From positions 101,698 to 165,697 of the IMG/VR virus record IMGVR_UViG_3300025010_000029: a DNA stretch of 64,000 nucleotides, one strand, 5' to 3'. Shown here piece after piece: positions 28,308 to 38,617 of this stretch. A program made the position numbers and the translations under genes. Within the stretch, counting starts at the first letter, position 1. Each line of letters opens with the position of its first letter. This DNA is from a virus. Below the pieces are notes generated by a model. That model was given only the letters and a program-made list of their open reading frames with translations, did no database searches and had not been told where the DNA came from.

Positions 28308-30848
28308 ATAAATAATAACTTAATAAAAACAAAAAAATATTTCATAGAATTCTATGACAAATCTAATCCAAATTTAATTAAATCTTTCAATGGTAAAATA
28401 AGACATGATTTTGATAAAATACCAGAATTAATGTCTGCTGAATTAACTTCAGAACAATTAAATAAATTAACTAAACATGAAAAAATAAAAAATATTAGAC
28501 TAGTAGGTAAATGTACTGGTTCTGCTCAATCTATGGATTGGGGTTATATTGCCACAAAGGTAAATACTAGATATAAAGGTGTATACACAGGCAATGGTGT
28601 AAATGTAGCAATTATTGACACAGGATTAGCATATCATGAAGATTTACCTTCTGCTACTGCCTGGATAGATTATGTAGATAGTCAATCTACGCAATATGAT
28701 GATAATGAACATGGAACTTTTTGTGCTGGTATTATTGCAGGACAAGATAATAGTTTAGGATATGTCGGTGTTGCTCCTAATTGTAATTTATATATTGTTA
28801 AAGCTTTAGATAGTGATAATATGGGATATTCTGATGATATGATTTCTGGAATAGATTGGGCAATATCACAAGATGTAGATATTATTAATTTTGCCATATC
28901 ATTATATGATGATTCTACATCTGAAGACAAACAATTATTAATAGATGCATGTAGACGTGCATATAACGCAGGAATAATAGTTGTTAGTTGTTCTGGTAAT
29001 GGTACACTTACTGAAACTGGATGGGATTCTGTTGCTAATTCTACACTAAGTTGTCCTGCATATGATTATAGTTGTGTTGCTGTTGGTTCAATTAATTCTA
29101 GTGAAGTAAGATCTTCCTTCTCTAATTATGGAAGTGGATTAGATTTAGTAGCACCTGGAGAAAATGTAATAAGCACAACATCTAAAAGTTGGGAATATGG
29201 CATATGGTCAGGAACATCTTTTGCTACTGCATATGTAACTGGTCACTTAGCATGTTTAAAAGAAAAATATCCATCATATACTAGAAGTCAATTAGTTAGT
29301 AAATTATTAAGTTTAGTAAAACCATTAGGCAGTACAAATGAATATGGTGCAGGTTTAGTACAAGCAGAATTACCACCTATTCCAGAAACACCTTCTTCTG
29401 CTCCAGTAATTACTTCAAGAATTGAAGGTGGATATAATTTATCTTGGGGAGAATCATTATATGCAACATATTATAGATTAAAATATTATTATAATGGTTC
29501 AGAACAAACTGCTGGTGTGTATAATACAACACATACATTAACAAATTTGGGTTATGGTATTTCTTATGAGTTATCAGTTAAAGGCATGAATGATTCAGGA
29601 GAATCAGATTATACATCAATAAACATTGGTACTACAGCACCTAAATCACCAGGAAATATAACATCTCCTTTAATAAGCGCAAATGATATTGATATTAGAG
29701 TTGCAGATGGCATGTCTGGTAATTTTGATCATATTAGAGTATATAAATATGATAGTGCAGATAATTTATTAGGTTATTTAGATTTAACAAAAACTAATTA
29801 TAATAATGGACAAAGAGTTGTTACATTTTCTGGATTATCAATAAATACACAATATAAATTTAATGCAGTAACTCATTATACTGTAAATAGCACGTTATTA
29901 GAAAGTGTATATTGGTCAAATGATTTATATATTACAATACAAATACCAGAAATTCCATCTTCTTCTCCTGTAATTGTTTTTAGAGGTGAAGGTAGTTTAT
30001 ATTTATCTTGGGGAGATTCTATAGGTGCAAGTTCTTACACATTAAGATATAAACATTATGATGGGATATATCATACTATTTCTGGTATACCAGGTACATC
30101 ATATACATTAAATAATTTAGAATATGGTGTGAGTTATTATTTATCTGTTAAAGGAATAAATAGTCTAGGCAATTCAGATTATACATCTGAAAATATTGGT
30201 ACAACTGCTCCTAAATATCCAGGAAATATTAGTAATTCAGGAGTAACGTCTACTAGTATTAGTATTCAAATTACTAATGGAATGATTGGAAATTGGGATT
30301 ATATAAGAGTTTATGCTTATAATCATGATATAACTCCATCTTATCAAGATATTAGTAAAATAGATTATGACAATGGTACGAGAGTTGTAACGTGGACAGG
30401 TTTAACTACTGGTTTCCAATATATATTTAATGCGAGAACATTTTATACTGTGGATGAAACTACATTAGAAAGTGCTTATTGGAGTAATAATTTATATATT
30501 ACCACATCAGATAGACCAAGTAATTTTGTATGGGATACTCCTAAAGTACAAGGAGATCCTGCAATAAATTTAACTACCACAGAATGGGATGCTTTATGTA
30601 TAAAAATAAATGAATTTAGACAATATAAAGGATTGTCTAGTAATACCTTTACTACAGCTAGTAGTGAAGGTATTTTTTATGCTTACATGTTTAATGAAGC
30701 AAGAAATGCAATTGCTGATATGTCACCTCCAATTAGTTTACCAACAACAAAAATAGGTATATCAGATGTTGCAGAACCAAATGATGCAGATGATGTATTG
30801 GCTTCTGATTTAAATGGATTAGTTAATTGTCTTAATGCTATACAATAA
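28308..30848 (+). CDS. Subtilisin-like serine protease (S8) with fibronectin type III modules, likely AUA start
   Basis: Numbering from the AUA at 28308 gives 846 residues. Residues 1-95 resemble a propeptide. The S8 catalytic domain carries D104 (AIIDTG), H135 (NEHGTFCAG), oxyanion N231 (SCSGNG) and S304 (GTSFAT). Two tandem units of about 188 residues follow, starting near 360 and 548; each has an FN3-like module (LSWGE/D...LSVKGxN) and a second beta domain (GNxxHIRVY...WSNxLYIT). The last 110 residues resemble phage tail-fibre C-termini. The SD GAAGGTGGTGA lies 9 bases before AUA; the first in-frame ATG is at 28431, 130 bases away. Gene order suggests a virion-attached protease. Confidence 0.8.
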   Translation: MNNNLIKTKKYFIEFYDKSNPNLIKSFNGKIRHDFDKIPELMSAELTSEQLNKLTKHEKIKNIRLVGKCTGSAQSMDWGYIATKVNTRYKGVYTGNGVNVAIIDTGLAYHEDLPSATAWIDYVDSQSTQYDDNEHGTFCAGIIAGQDNSLGYVGVAPNCNLYIVKALDSDNMGYSDDMISGIDWAISQDVDIINFAISLYDDSTSEDKQLLIDACRRAYNAGIIVVSCSGNGTLTETGWDSVANSTLSCPAYDYSCVAVGSINSSEVRSSFSNYGSGLDLVAPGENVISTTSKSWEYGIWSGTSFATAYVTGHLACLKEKYPSYTRSQLVSKLLSLVKPLGSTNEYGAGLVQAELPPIPETPSSAPVITSRIEGGYNLSWGESLYATYYRLKYYYNGSEQTAGVYNTTHTLTNLGYGISYELSVKGMNDSGESDYTSINIGTTAPKSPGNITSPLISANDIDIRVADGMSGNFDHIRVYKYDSADNLLGYLDLTKTNYNNGQRVVTFSGLSINTQYKFNAVTHYTVNSTLLESVYWSNDLYITIQIPEIPSSSPVIVFRGEGSLYLSWGDSIGASSYTLRYKHYDGIYHTISGIPGTSYTLNNLEYGVSYYLSVKGINSLGNSDYTSENIGTTAPKYPGNISNSGVTSTSISIQITNGMIGNWDYIRVYAYNHDITPSYQDISKIDYDNGTRVVTWTGLTTGFQYIFNARTFYTVDETTLESAYWSNNLYITTSDRPSNFVWDTPKVQGDPAINLTTTEWDALCIKINEFRQYKGLSSNTFTTASSEGIFYAYMFNEARNAIADMSPPISLPTTKIGISDVAEPNDADDVLASDLNGLVNCLNAIQ

Positions 30849-30938
30849 ATAAAAATAGCACGATAATTAAGTAAGATAATTATTAAATTATGCCAATAAA
30901 TTGTATATAAAATAAAAGGATAAAAGGAGATATTTACA

Positions 30939-31100
30939 ATGCTATATGAATTAAATGATCGAGTAATAAATAATATATTAACATTTTTAAACAGATCGGG
31001 GACAAGAAATTTTAAAGAATTAGAAGGAATGAATGAAATACTTTATATATTAAAAAATCCTATTAAAAATGAAAAAAGTAATAATGACAATACTAAATAA
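30939..31100 (+). CDS. Small hypothetical protein in fibre region
   Basis: A 53-residue ORF beginning with ATG 9 bases after AAAAGGAGA and ending 31 bases before the next gene. The product (MLYELNDRVINNILTFLNR... ) is helical and charged at the C-terminus. No family is recognised; strong SD and tight spacing support a real gene. Confidence 0.55.
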   Translation: MLYELNDRVINNILTFLNRSGTRNFKELEGMNEILYILKNPIKNEKSNNDNTK

Positions 31101-31131
31101 TTTACTTATTTAGTAAAAGGAGTGTGATTTA

Positions 31132-32586
31132 ATGTCTTTTAATTTTGATGATCCTATTATTGTAATGAATAGAACAGCACCATATCCTTTAAAAACTGAT
31201 ATATTTACTATAATTAATGGGAAAATACAATTAGCAGAAAAACCAGATAGTTTTCTTAGATTTCCTGAAGTTAAAAATACAGTAGATAATTCTTTGTATT
31301 ATGAAATTAAATCTGGTATACCTGAAAATAATCAGTTTATTTGTGATTACACAAATTCATTATTAACATTTAATTCTTCACAAAATGGAAAAACGATATC
31401 CGCACAATATCACAGTATGGGAGTAGCATTTATACCTGTAAGTAAAATATATACAGTTGAAAATAATGGTAGTGTTACAGAAACATTAGATCAAACATTA
31501 ACTAATAATATAAATACATTAAATAATTCTACCGAAGATGCTATTGATACAATTAATACAACAAAAGATAATGCAGTAAATACAATAATAACTACTAAAA
31601 ATGATACTATTAGTACTGTTAATGTAACAAGTGAAGATACAATAGATGAAATAAATAATTTATTAGGAACTGCTACAAATATAATTAATGATGGGATAAG
31701 TCAAATAAATTATGATAAAAATACAAGTAAATATTATATTGATAGCATTACTGGCAATGCTATTCAAGAAATTAATAATGTAACAACAGAAACACTATCT
31801 ACAATAGATAGTAAAATTAATGATTTAGTAGATGATGCACAAAATGCTGTAAATAATGCACAAACAGCATTAGGGACAGCAAATACAGCAATAAGCAATA
31901 CAAATAATGCTATTAACAATGCTAATACAGCTACCACTAATGCTAATATACAAGCAAATACAGCGAATACTTCTGCTACAAATGCAAATATAGCAATACA
32001 GAATATAAATAATGCTATTAATAATTTAAATATGATATTTCAAAATCCTGTTAGTAGTTTTAATGATATAGCTACTGCATATTCTAATGCTCAAGCAGGT
32101 TGGGTAGTTCAAACATTAGATGATAATAAATTTTATCGTTATAATGGAACAATATGGGTATATTTTCAACAAATAAATTCAACAATATTAACAGATTTAC
32201 AAAATAAAATAGGAAATTTATCATCACTTCTAACAACAGATCAATCAAATATTATTAATGCAATAAATGAATTGTATAATAAATTATCTAGTAATTCTTG
32301 GGATATATCTTATGATAATGGTATTTTAATTAATCATAATTTAAATAGTTATCCTGTAGCACAAATAATTGCGGATACTGTTTTTGGACATGGAGGATTT
32401 AATCAATACGCAATTGGATCTAAATTTCAATTATTAAATAGAATGGAGTATATAGATAATAATAATGTTAGAGTGTTTTTAGAAGAACCATATAATGGCA
32501 CTCCAATAGTTAACAAGATAGATAATGATAATTATAATATAGTATTTTCAGGAGAAGAAAGTTCGTTACAATTAATATTTAAATAG
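31132..32586 (+). CDS. Tail fibre protein with coiled-coil stalk
   Basis: A 484-residue protein: N-terminal beta-rich attachment domain (about 1-115), then a long Asn/Thr/Ala-rich trimeric coiled-coil region (about 120-305; repeats such as NNAINNANTATTNANIQAN), then a beta segment (GWVVQTLDDNKFYRYNGTIWVYF) and a compact C-terminal domain (about 385-484). The layout is typical of baseplate upper or fibre proteins. SD AAAAGGAGTGTG. Its neighbours are the subtilase and a large receptor-binding fibre. Confidence 0.7.
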   Translation: MSFNFDDPIIVMNRTAPYPLKTDIFTIINGKIQLAEKPDSFLRFPEVKNTVDNSLYYEIKSGIPENNQFICDYTNSLLTFNSSQNGKTISAQYHSMGVAFIPVSKIYTVENNGSVTETLDQTLTNNINTLNNSTEDAIDTINTTKDNAVNTIITTKNDTISTVNVTSEDTIDEINNLLGTATNIINDGISQINYDKNTSKYYIDSITGNAIQEINNVTTETLSTIDSKINDLVDDAQNAVNNAQTALGTANTAISNTNNAINNANTATTNANIQANTANTSATNANIAIQNINNAINNLNMIFQNPVSSFNDIATAYSNAQAGWVVQTLDDNKFYRYNGTIWVYFQQINSTILTDLQNKIGNLSSLLTTDQSNIINAINELYNKLSSNSWDISYDNGILINHNLNSYPVAQIIADTVFGHGGFNQYAIGSKFQLLNRMEYIDNNNVRVFLEEPYNGTPIVNKIDNDNYNIVFSGEESSLQLIFK

Positions 32587-32618
32587 TTTTTTAATTTAAT
32601 AAAGGAGGTAATAAATTT

Positions 32619-35600
32619 ATGTCAAGTACACTAACTACATTTCTTAGTTTAGTTAAAGCTCAAACAGGGCAAAGAAACTGGGGAGATACGTTAAATTCAA
32701 ATTTAGATTTAATTGATGCAGAATTAAAAAGACAAAAAGATACTGATAATACATTAAATACTACAATTTCTTCAACAAATACTACATTAAATAATACAAT
32801 AACTAATCAAGTAACTACATTGAATAGCAGAATAGATGGAATTATAGGACAAACAGGAAATAGTAATACTGAAATTGTTGATGGAAGAACAGATGTTGCA
32901 AGAAGTAAAACATTTACTACTTTAAAAGGTAGGTTAGATCAAGATAGTATAGATATAACAAATAATATAAATAATATAACTAATAATATTCAAGCAGTTA
33001 GAGAAGCAATTCATAGTGGGTTTACTACATTGCCTATTTTAAGTTATTCTGCTTCAACTCCAAATATAGTAACAGTAACAAATGATGCTGTTGCATTTAT
33101 TAATGGATATAGGGTTAAAATTCCTGCAAATACAGTAATTACAATGCCAGATGCACCATTAATTGGATATAGGGAAGATTTAGTATTTTTAGAATTTTGG
33201 TTAGCAAGTCAAAGTAATGGAACATATTTGCCACAATGGAGAATAAGAACTGTTGCAGGTGTTAATTTTAATGAATACCCTGAAGGATTAATTCGTAGTA
33301 ATGGTTGGGGTTGGAGTGCTGATTATGTAATTAAACCAGTTGCTACACCACAGGGAGGGAATACCCAACCATTATTATTCGACCAAACCACTGTCGCAAG
33401 TAGATTTAATACTGGTTTCTGTTCTACTAGCGTAAATACAGGTTTTCTTTATAAACAAGATGTAGGTTTAGTTGTCGCAGGTTTAGGGGATCAAAACTCT
33501 AAAGATTTATTGAAAACCGTAGATGGTTTTGTTTACGCAATCACTCTGCTGAAAATAAAGCGGAGAAATAATGGTGGGTATAGTGTAAGTAATCCTAATG
33601 GTGGGGAAGACTATTTTGCTCCCACAACTGCAAGTATAACTATTCTTGAACCTAATTATACAGGACAAAGAACTGTTTCAAATCAAGAGGAATACGATAA
33701 AATAAATGTAGGTGATGTTTTTATTAATATTCCCACCCCCACAACTAAGTGGGTTGTCTTATCTAAAGATGGCAATTTAACATTAACAGTTAAAAATATT
33801 AGTGTAACTGGTAACATTGGAGCATTAACCACTAGTAATTATTATAGAGTTTCAAAACGTCCTGATGGTAAATTCGCCAATGTCATAGATGTAACAGATA
33901 TAGAGGGCGGAGATCTTTGGCATAAAGTTTCTTTTACAGGTATTAACTATCAATCAGTTATGGAGGAAAACTTTTTTAAATTACTCCGTAGCGAATTGAT
34001 TACCACTCAACCAAAGAAAATGATAAAAACGTATCATGGTTTACCTGCTATTGGTCAAGATGCTTCAACATTACTGTATTGCAGTTTTAACGGTGATGCT
34101 AATGGAAATGGTGGGTCGTATATACCAACTAAAACAGGGGCAGGAATTCCTTATTATACTAGAAGTGTATCTGGTTCAGGAATGGAAGTGCAGAATTTAT
34201 ACAATTATAGTTACCCTGTAGCGGTTGATCCTAATGTCGGAACTATTGAGCTTATTGTTAAGCCACATTTTGGAAGGTTTGATGATACTAATACTAAACG
34301 AATATTGAATATTGTAACCGCTAATGGAAACAGGTTATTCTTTCTGATAATAAGCCAAGGTACAGGTGGAAACGGTGTAAGACTAGAATGGAAAAATATA
34401 GATAATGCTAATATAACAAATGGTCAGCTAATATCAACTAATCAAACATGGTCGATGGACGATTTCTTGTTTATTAAATTTGAGTGGGATAAAGTAAATA
34501 ACTACCACCGTTTAGAAGTCAATGGTGTTCTTGTACAGGAACTTCCGTATCCAACTGGGGTCACAACATCTGCCCCGACAGCTATTGAGGTAGGTGATAG
34601 CTTAGTAAGCATTTCAAAATATCAAATAGCCGAATTAAGGATTTATAATACAGTAAGAAATCCAAGGCTTCCCCATTCTCAATTACCTAATGATGTTTTA
34701 CAGGGCCATGCTAAAGTTATGCAATCTTTTGACTATCAAAGGTTAGTACACTCTGACGCACTAACAAGCCAGTATACACGATCTTTCGCCAAGTTACCTT
34801 CTGTAGGTGCATCAGATAGATGCGTTACTGTTACTAAAGTAGGAGCAAACGCCGCTATTTGGGAAGCCACTGATACTATTAAGGTAATAGGATTGGGTGG
34901 GGAAATAATTTCCGGTGTTATTGATACTGATACTGCTTTGGCAAGGGTAATAGCTGACGTACCTAGTTCTACGAGTACTGTAACTTTTTACGTGGATGAT
35001 GTAACAAAATTTACTGTAAGTGATACTTTTAGAATGACATTCTATTCTGGCAGTTTAGATTCGCATATTTTTACTGTTTCTGCTATAGATTCGACGCTTA
35101 AAACCATTACCGCAACTTTTTCTGGAACTGTGTCTGCTATCTCTGGAGCATTACTATTTGAAACTACAGCTTCATCCTCTAGTCCAGTAGTAAAGTATTC
35201 TGAAGCCGGAACGCTTACTGTTGTTCCTGGTACTTGGGCTAATTTAGGTACAAACGCACCAGTGTTTACATTAGGTGATTTGTCGGGTATACCAAACTTC
35301 GACATAGAGACTGTACAGATTGAGTATTCTTTAAATATTCCTGCTGGGAATGGTGGAATAAGCGAAGTCTACTCAGAAACCCTGCAAGGCAGTGTGAAAG
35401 GCAAGAAGCTAATCACTGGAACTGTCGCAGTAAGGGATGATTACGCAGGAAAAATAGCGGGAAGCACAGTTGTTTGCCCTTGTGTTTCTAAATCTGCTGT
35501 AGCTGCTACTTTATTAGTACCTACCGATGTAGGTTGGACTGAATTGATTCAGGGAGAGTATGACAAGATAAAAACGCTAGATGGAGTACCAAGTACGGTT

Positions 35601-36701
35601 ACTACTTCTGTAAACGGTAATTATTCTCTACAATCATTTTCTTATAATTTAATACGTGAAGTGGAAGACAAACACGGTACTATACCTGCATTAGATGTTC
35701 CAGGTAAAGTACAGTGGTTAAAAGATAGCTTTAGTAAATTAACCGGAAATGTTTGGGGATACGGTAGTAGTGCTGGTGGAAATCTATTAGAAATTTATAT
35801 ATGGAAAGTCACTACATCTGCTTGGATTAAAAGTGCCTCTAATAATGCTGTAGGTACTGTCCAAAAAATATCCTATAATGCTGTTACAGGGTTAGCTGAT
35901 TACATTACTGCCGATGGTTTTGTTCACTTTTTAGTGTCTGCACCTGTATCGAATGGGGTTACTGCTAGTACAATAAATATTGACTATCCTAACTGTGAAA
36001 TTGAACTGAAATCATTGACAGGTTATGACATGCTCGTGCCTGAGAACCCTAGACGGGATGATGGGCTTTCAGGAGTACTACAGGTGAGGAAAGAGACTAA
36101 AGAAATACAATCATATTTCCCGTTGGTGAATACTGATCAAGTAACTACCTGGGGGAATTATGTTCCATATCAGGGAGTAGGGGATTTAGGAGAAGGTTCT
36201 ATTATAGCTATTGGTAAACCGATTATAACTAATTATGGTACTGGTGGAGTATTGAATTATGCTGATAATATATATGGTAGTCCTTTAATTCACAAATTAC
36301 CAAGTTTTAATCATTATTCATATAATTTTAATCCAGCAGAAGCAATTCTAACTGATGGTACAGGAAAAATTTCATTTGAGACATCGTTATCACCTAACTA
36401 CATTGACCAACTACAAAATAATATTTATCGTAAAAGAGTTATTATAGGTCAATTCAAAAGGGCAACTTCAATGTCACCAATTAGAGGAATACCATTGCGT
36501 TTTTATCCAATTAATTCGCAACAATATTTACAGTTGGCTTTTAAAGATAATTTTACAAATGCTGTGGCTATTCTACCTTTATTAGCTGTTGTAAATAATG
36601 AATTAGTTTTAATTATTATTACTTCTAATGCTCGTGTGAAATATCACGATAATATTGGGTGGGATATGTTTAAAATACCAGGAAGGCCGCTAATCAAGTA
36701 A
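32619..36701 (+). CDS. Large receptor-binding tail fibre with LamG-like domain, mosaic
   Basis: A 1360-residue fibre. The N-terminus (LVKAQTGQRNWGDTLNSNLDL) and the following short coiled coil are phage fibre attachment elements. A concanavalin/LamG-like domain covers about residues 475-690 (PVAVDPNVGTIELIVKPHF ... FIKFEWDKVNNYHRLEVNGV ... IAELRIYNTVRNPR). Beta-rich modules follow, and a compact C-terminal domain (about 1190-1360) ends it. The middle, about 33330-36190, has visibly more G+C and different codon use than both ends. Carbohydrate binding is inferred from the LamG-like fold. Confidence 0.75.
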   Translation: MSSTLTTFLSLVKAQTGQRNWGDTLNSNLDLIDAELKRQKDTDNTLNTTISSTNTTLNNTITNQVTTLNSRIDGIIGQTGNSNTEIVDGRTDVARSKTFTTLKGRLDQDSIDITNNINNITNNIQAVREAIHSGFTTLPILSYSASTPNIVTVTNDAVAFINGYRVKIPANTVITMPDAPLIGYREDLVFLEFWLASQSNGTYLPQWRIRTVAGVNFNEYPEGLIRSNGWGWSADYVIKPVATPQGGNTQPLLFDQTTVASRFNTGFCSTSVNTGFLYKQDVGLVVAGLGDQNSKDLLKTVDGFVYAITLLKIKRRNNGGYSVSNPNGGEDYFAPTTASITILEPNYTGQRTVSNQEEYDKINVGDVFINIPTPTTKWVVLSKDGNLTLTVKNISVTGNIGALTTSNYYRVSKRPDGKFANVIDVTDIEGGDLWHKVSFTGINYQSVMEENFFKLLRSELITTQPKKMIKTYHGLPAIGQDASTLLYCSFNGDANGNGGSYIPTKTGAGIPYYTRSVSGSGMEVQNLYNYSYPVAVDPNVGTIELIVKPHFGRFDDTNTKRILNIVTANGNRLFFLIISQGTGGNGVRLEWKNIDNANITNGQLISTNQTWSMDDFLFIKFEWDKVNNYHRLEVNGVLVQELPYPTGVTTSAPTAIEVGDSLVSISKYQIAELRIYNTVRNPRLPHSQLPNDVLQGHAKVMQSFDYQRLVHSDALTSQYTRSFAKLPSVGASDRCVTVTKVGANAAIWEATDTIKVIGLGGEIISGVIDTDTALARVIADVPSSTSTVTFYVDDVTKFTVSDTFRMTFYSGSLDSHIFTVSAIDSTLKTITATFSGTVSAISGALLFETTASSSSPVVKYSEAGTLTVVPGTWANLGTNAPVFTLGDLSGIPNFDIETVQIEYSLNIPAGNGGISEVYSETLQGSVKGKKLITGTVAVRDDYAGKIAGSTVVCPCVSKSAVAATLLVPTDVGWTELIQGEYDKIKTLDGVPSTVTTSVNGNYSLQSFSYNLIREVEDKHGTIPALDVPGKVQWLKDSFSKLTGNVWGYGSSAGGNLLEIYIWKVTTSAWIKSASNNAVGTVQKISYNAVTGLADYITADGFVHFLVSAPVSNGVTASTINIDYPNCEIELKSLTGYDMLVPENPRRDDGLSGVLQVRKETKEIQSYFPLVNTDQVTTWGNYVPYQGVGDLGEGSIIAIGKPIITNYGTGGVLNYADNIYGSPLIHKLPSFNHYSYNFNPAEAILTDGTGKISFETSLSPNYIDQLQNNIYRKRVIIGQFKRATSMSPIRGIPLRFYPINSQQYLQLAFKDNFTNAVAILPLLAVVNNELVLIIITSNARVKYHDNIGWDMFKIPGRPLIK

Positions 36702-36714
36702 AGGAGGTAAAACT

Positions 36715-37353
36715 ATGCAAGTATTTATAGACCCTTTCACTAAAAATGTTTCTCAGCAAGGTCTTTATTCTATCTCTTTGCCCGAAGATTTCTCCCTGTC
36801 TAAGACAGTGGAGGAAATCCAGGGTGAGAAGCAGAAGACCAATGAACAGGGGCAATTGCTTTTTATAACACCCGAAGGTGAAGAAACAACTGAATCAGAG
36901 GATAATGAACCTATTATAATTCCTGATGTTATTGTTAAGCAGGTTACTTTTGCTGAAAATCCTTACATTTTTAGTGTAAATGAAGTAGCCCAACGTAAAT
37001 TCGAAATTATAACACAACAATTAGGATTTGCTAATGCGTATGCCGATGAATTTTTAACAGAAGATGATATTGATTTTAATTATTCTAATCATAGTGCTAA
37101 TACTGGAGTAAAAGTATTAGAATTATTGTCTAATGGTGGTCAATGTAAAACAAAAACAATAACATTAACTATACCTGCAAAAGAGTTTGTTTTATATTTA
37201 GAATCTAGTGCAAATGTAACAGTGGAATTAAATGGAATTCCTTTTGTTAATGATAAAGTATTATTGTCTGCCAGTACTTTAGAAATTGTTTTAGTATTTA
37301 AAAATGAAACAATAAATAATGTAAATGTAAATGCTTATGCAATACTTTATTAA
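36715..37353 (+). CDS. Hypothetical fibre-associated protein
   Basis: A 212-residue acidic protein after the large fibre, with SD AAAGGAGG. Its first 80 codons (to about 36960) share the higher G+C of the fibre's central part, whereas the remainder is AT-rich like the rest of the genome, indicating another mosaic junction. The C-terminal half is beta-rich (TITLTIPAKEFVLYLESSANVTVELNG). It might be a fibre cap, accessory tail-tip protein or fibre chaperone. Confidence 0.5.
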   Translation: MQVFIDPFTKNVSQQGLYSISLPEDFSLSKTVEEIQGEKQKTNEQGQLLFITPEGEETTESEDNEPIIIPDVIVKQVTFAENPYIFSVNEVAQRKFEIITQQLGFANAYADEFLTEDDIDFNYSNHSANTGVKVLELLSNGGQCKTKTITLTIPAKEFVLYLESSANVTVELNGIPFVNDKVLLSASTLEIVLVFKNETINNVNVNAYAILY

Positions 37354-37383
37354 ATTAAATTTTAAAAAATAGGAGGTAATATT

Positions 37384-37554
37384 ATGGGTATTCAAGTTAA
37401 AGTTGAAAAAATAAATATTCCAGTGTCAATACAAGATGAAAAAATTGCTAATTTAGAACAGGAAAATATAAATTTACAAAATGAGTTAGCACAAACAAAT
37501 AATGATTTTTTACAGTTTATGGAATTTTATTTTAGTAGTAATCCTGAATTATAA
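37384..37554 (+). CDS. Small coiled-coil protein
   Basis: A 56-residue ORF with strong SD (TAGGAGG) 7 bases before ATG. The product has a predicted coiled coil (EKIANLEQENINLQNELAQ). It sits between two small late genes with consistent spacing. Unknown function; possibly a small fibre accessory. Confidence 0.6.
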   Translation: MGIQVKVEKINIPVSIQDEKIANLEQENINLQNELAQTNNDFLQFMEFYFSSNPEL

Positions 37555-37580
37555 AAATAAATTTAAGGAGGAGTTTATCA

Positions 37581-37808
37581 ATGACTTTAATACAACCTGC
37601 AATTTTAAATTTTAGGACTAGTACATATGCAAGAAATATTTATTTGTATGGAAATACAACTTTTTCAGCAATACCTACAGAATATGTTGAACCAGTTAAA
37701 CAATATGCAGCTGTAACATTTTCTATTACACAAATTGATAATGCATTAACACAAGGATGGATAACACAACAAGAATATGATGATACAATAGCTTATATTC
37801 CTGTTTAA
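37581..37808 (+). CDS. XkdX-like small tail protein
   Basis: A 75-residue protein ending in a segment (ITQIDNALTQGWITQQEYDDT) characteristic of the XkdX-like small proteins encoded after tail fibre genes and before the lysis cassette of Bacillota phages. SD AAGGAGGAG. Role in the virion is unknown. Confidence 0.5.
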   Translation: MTLIQPAILNFRTSTYARNIYLYGNTTFSAIPTEYVEPVKQYAAVTFSITQIDNALTQGWITQQEYDDTIAYIPV

Positions 37809-37847
37809 AATTTAATAAGTGAATTAAAGGAGGACGACAATATTAAA

Positions 37848-38609
37848 ATGAAAATATTGATATTAGATAAAGGACATATAGGAAAAAATCCTTCTGAAGA
37901 TTGTGGTGCGTTTGGGAATGGTTTATATGAGTCAGATTTAACAGATATTATAGTTGAAGGAATTAAAAAACGTATATTAAACAAATACGATGTAGATATA
38001 AAAATTGCCCCAAGAGGGACATTAAATGATAGAACTAATTTTGCTAATTCTATTAATGCAGATTATTTTTTAAGTGTGCATATAAATAGTGCAGTTAATG
38101 AAAAAGCAACTGGATTTGAGTCATTTATACATAATAATGCTAGTCAAAAATCATTAGATATACAAAACATACTTCATAAAGAAATTATGGAGTATATGAA
38201 ACAATATAATGTATTTGATAGAGGTAAAAAGAGAGCGAATTTTGCTGTTTTAAGAAATAGTAAATGTAGTGCATGTTTAATTGAGTGTTTATTCATTAAT
38301 TCACCCAAAGATGCAGAATTGCTTAAAAATAATAAGTTTTTAGATGGGCTATCTAATAGTATTACGTTTGGTTTAGTTCAAGCATTAAATTTAAAATTGA
38401 AAGAGAATGCTAGTGATATAACTGAGAATATAAATACAAATATACTACAAACCAAAAACGCTAAAAATATTGTAATTAATGGTGTTAAAGTAGAAGTTGA
38501 TAATTATACAATTAACGAAACTACATACTTAAATGCTAAAGATGTTGCTAAGATATTTAATAAAAAAATTAATTGGGATGCAGAAACTAAAACAGTATCA
38601 ATTAATTAA
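37848..38609 (+). CDS. Endolysin: N-acetylmuramoyl-L-alanine amidase with stalk domain
   Basis: Cleaves the amide bond between MurNAc and L-Ala in host peptidoglycan. Amidase_3 domain, residues about 1-180: zinc ligands H10 (DKGH), E28 (YESD) and H78 (SVHINSA), catalytic E146 (LIECLF). Residues about 206-253 form a copper amine oxidase-like stalk domain (VINGVKVEVDNYTINETTYL...INWDAETKTVSI), related to that of the moron at 27.6-28.1 kb, and probably act in wall targeting. GGAGG at 37829-37833 is 14 bases from the ATG but 8 bases from an in-frame AUU at 37842, so translation may start two codons earlier. Confidence 0.85.
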   Translation: MKILILDKGHIGKNPSEDCGAFGNGLYESDLTDIIVEGIKKRILNKYDVDIKIAPRGTLNDRTNFANSINADYFLSVHINSAVNEKATGFESFIHNNASQKSLDIQNILHKEIMEYMKQYNVFDRGKKRANFAVLRNSKCSACLIECLFINSPKDAELLKNNKFLDGLSNSITFGLVQALNLKLKENASDITENINTNILQTKNAKNIVINGVKVEVDNYTINETTYLNAKDVAKIFNKKINWDAETKTVSIN

Positions 38610-38617
38610 CTAAATTA

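Noticed and set aside
35042-35305. Minus-strand ORF inside the fibre gene
   Set aside because: Lies in the higher G+C foreign block where stop codons are rarer; no initiation signal.
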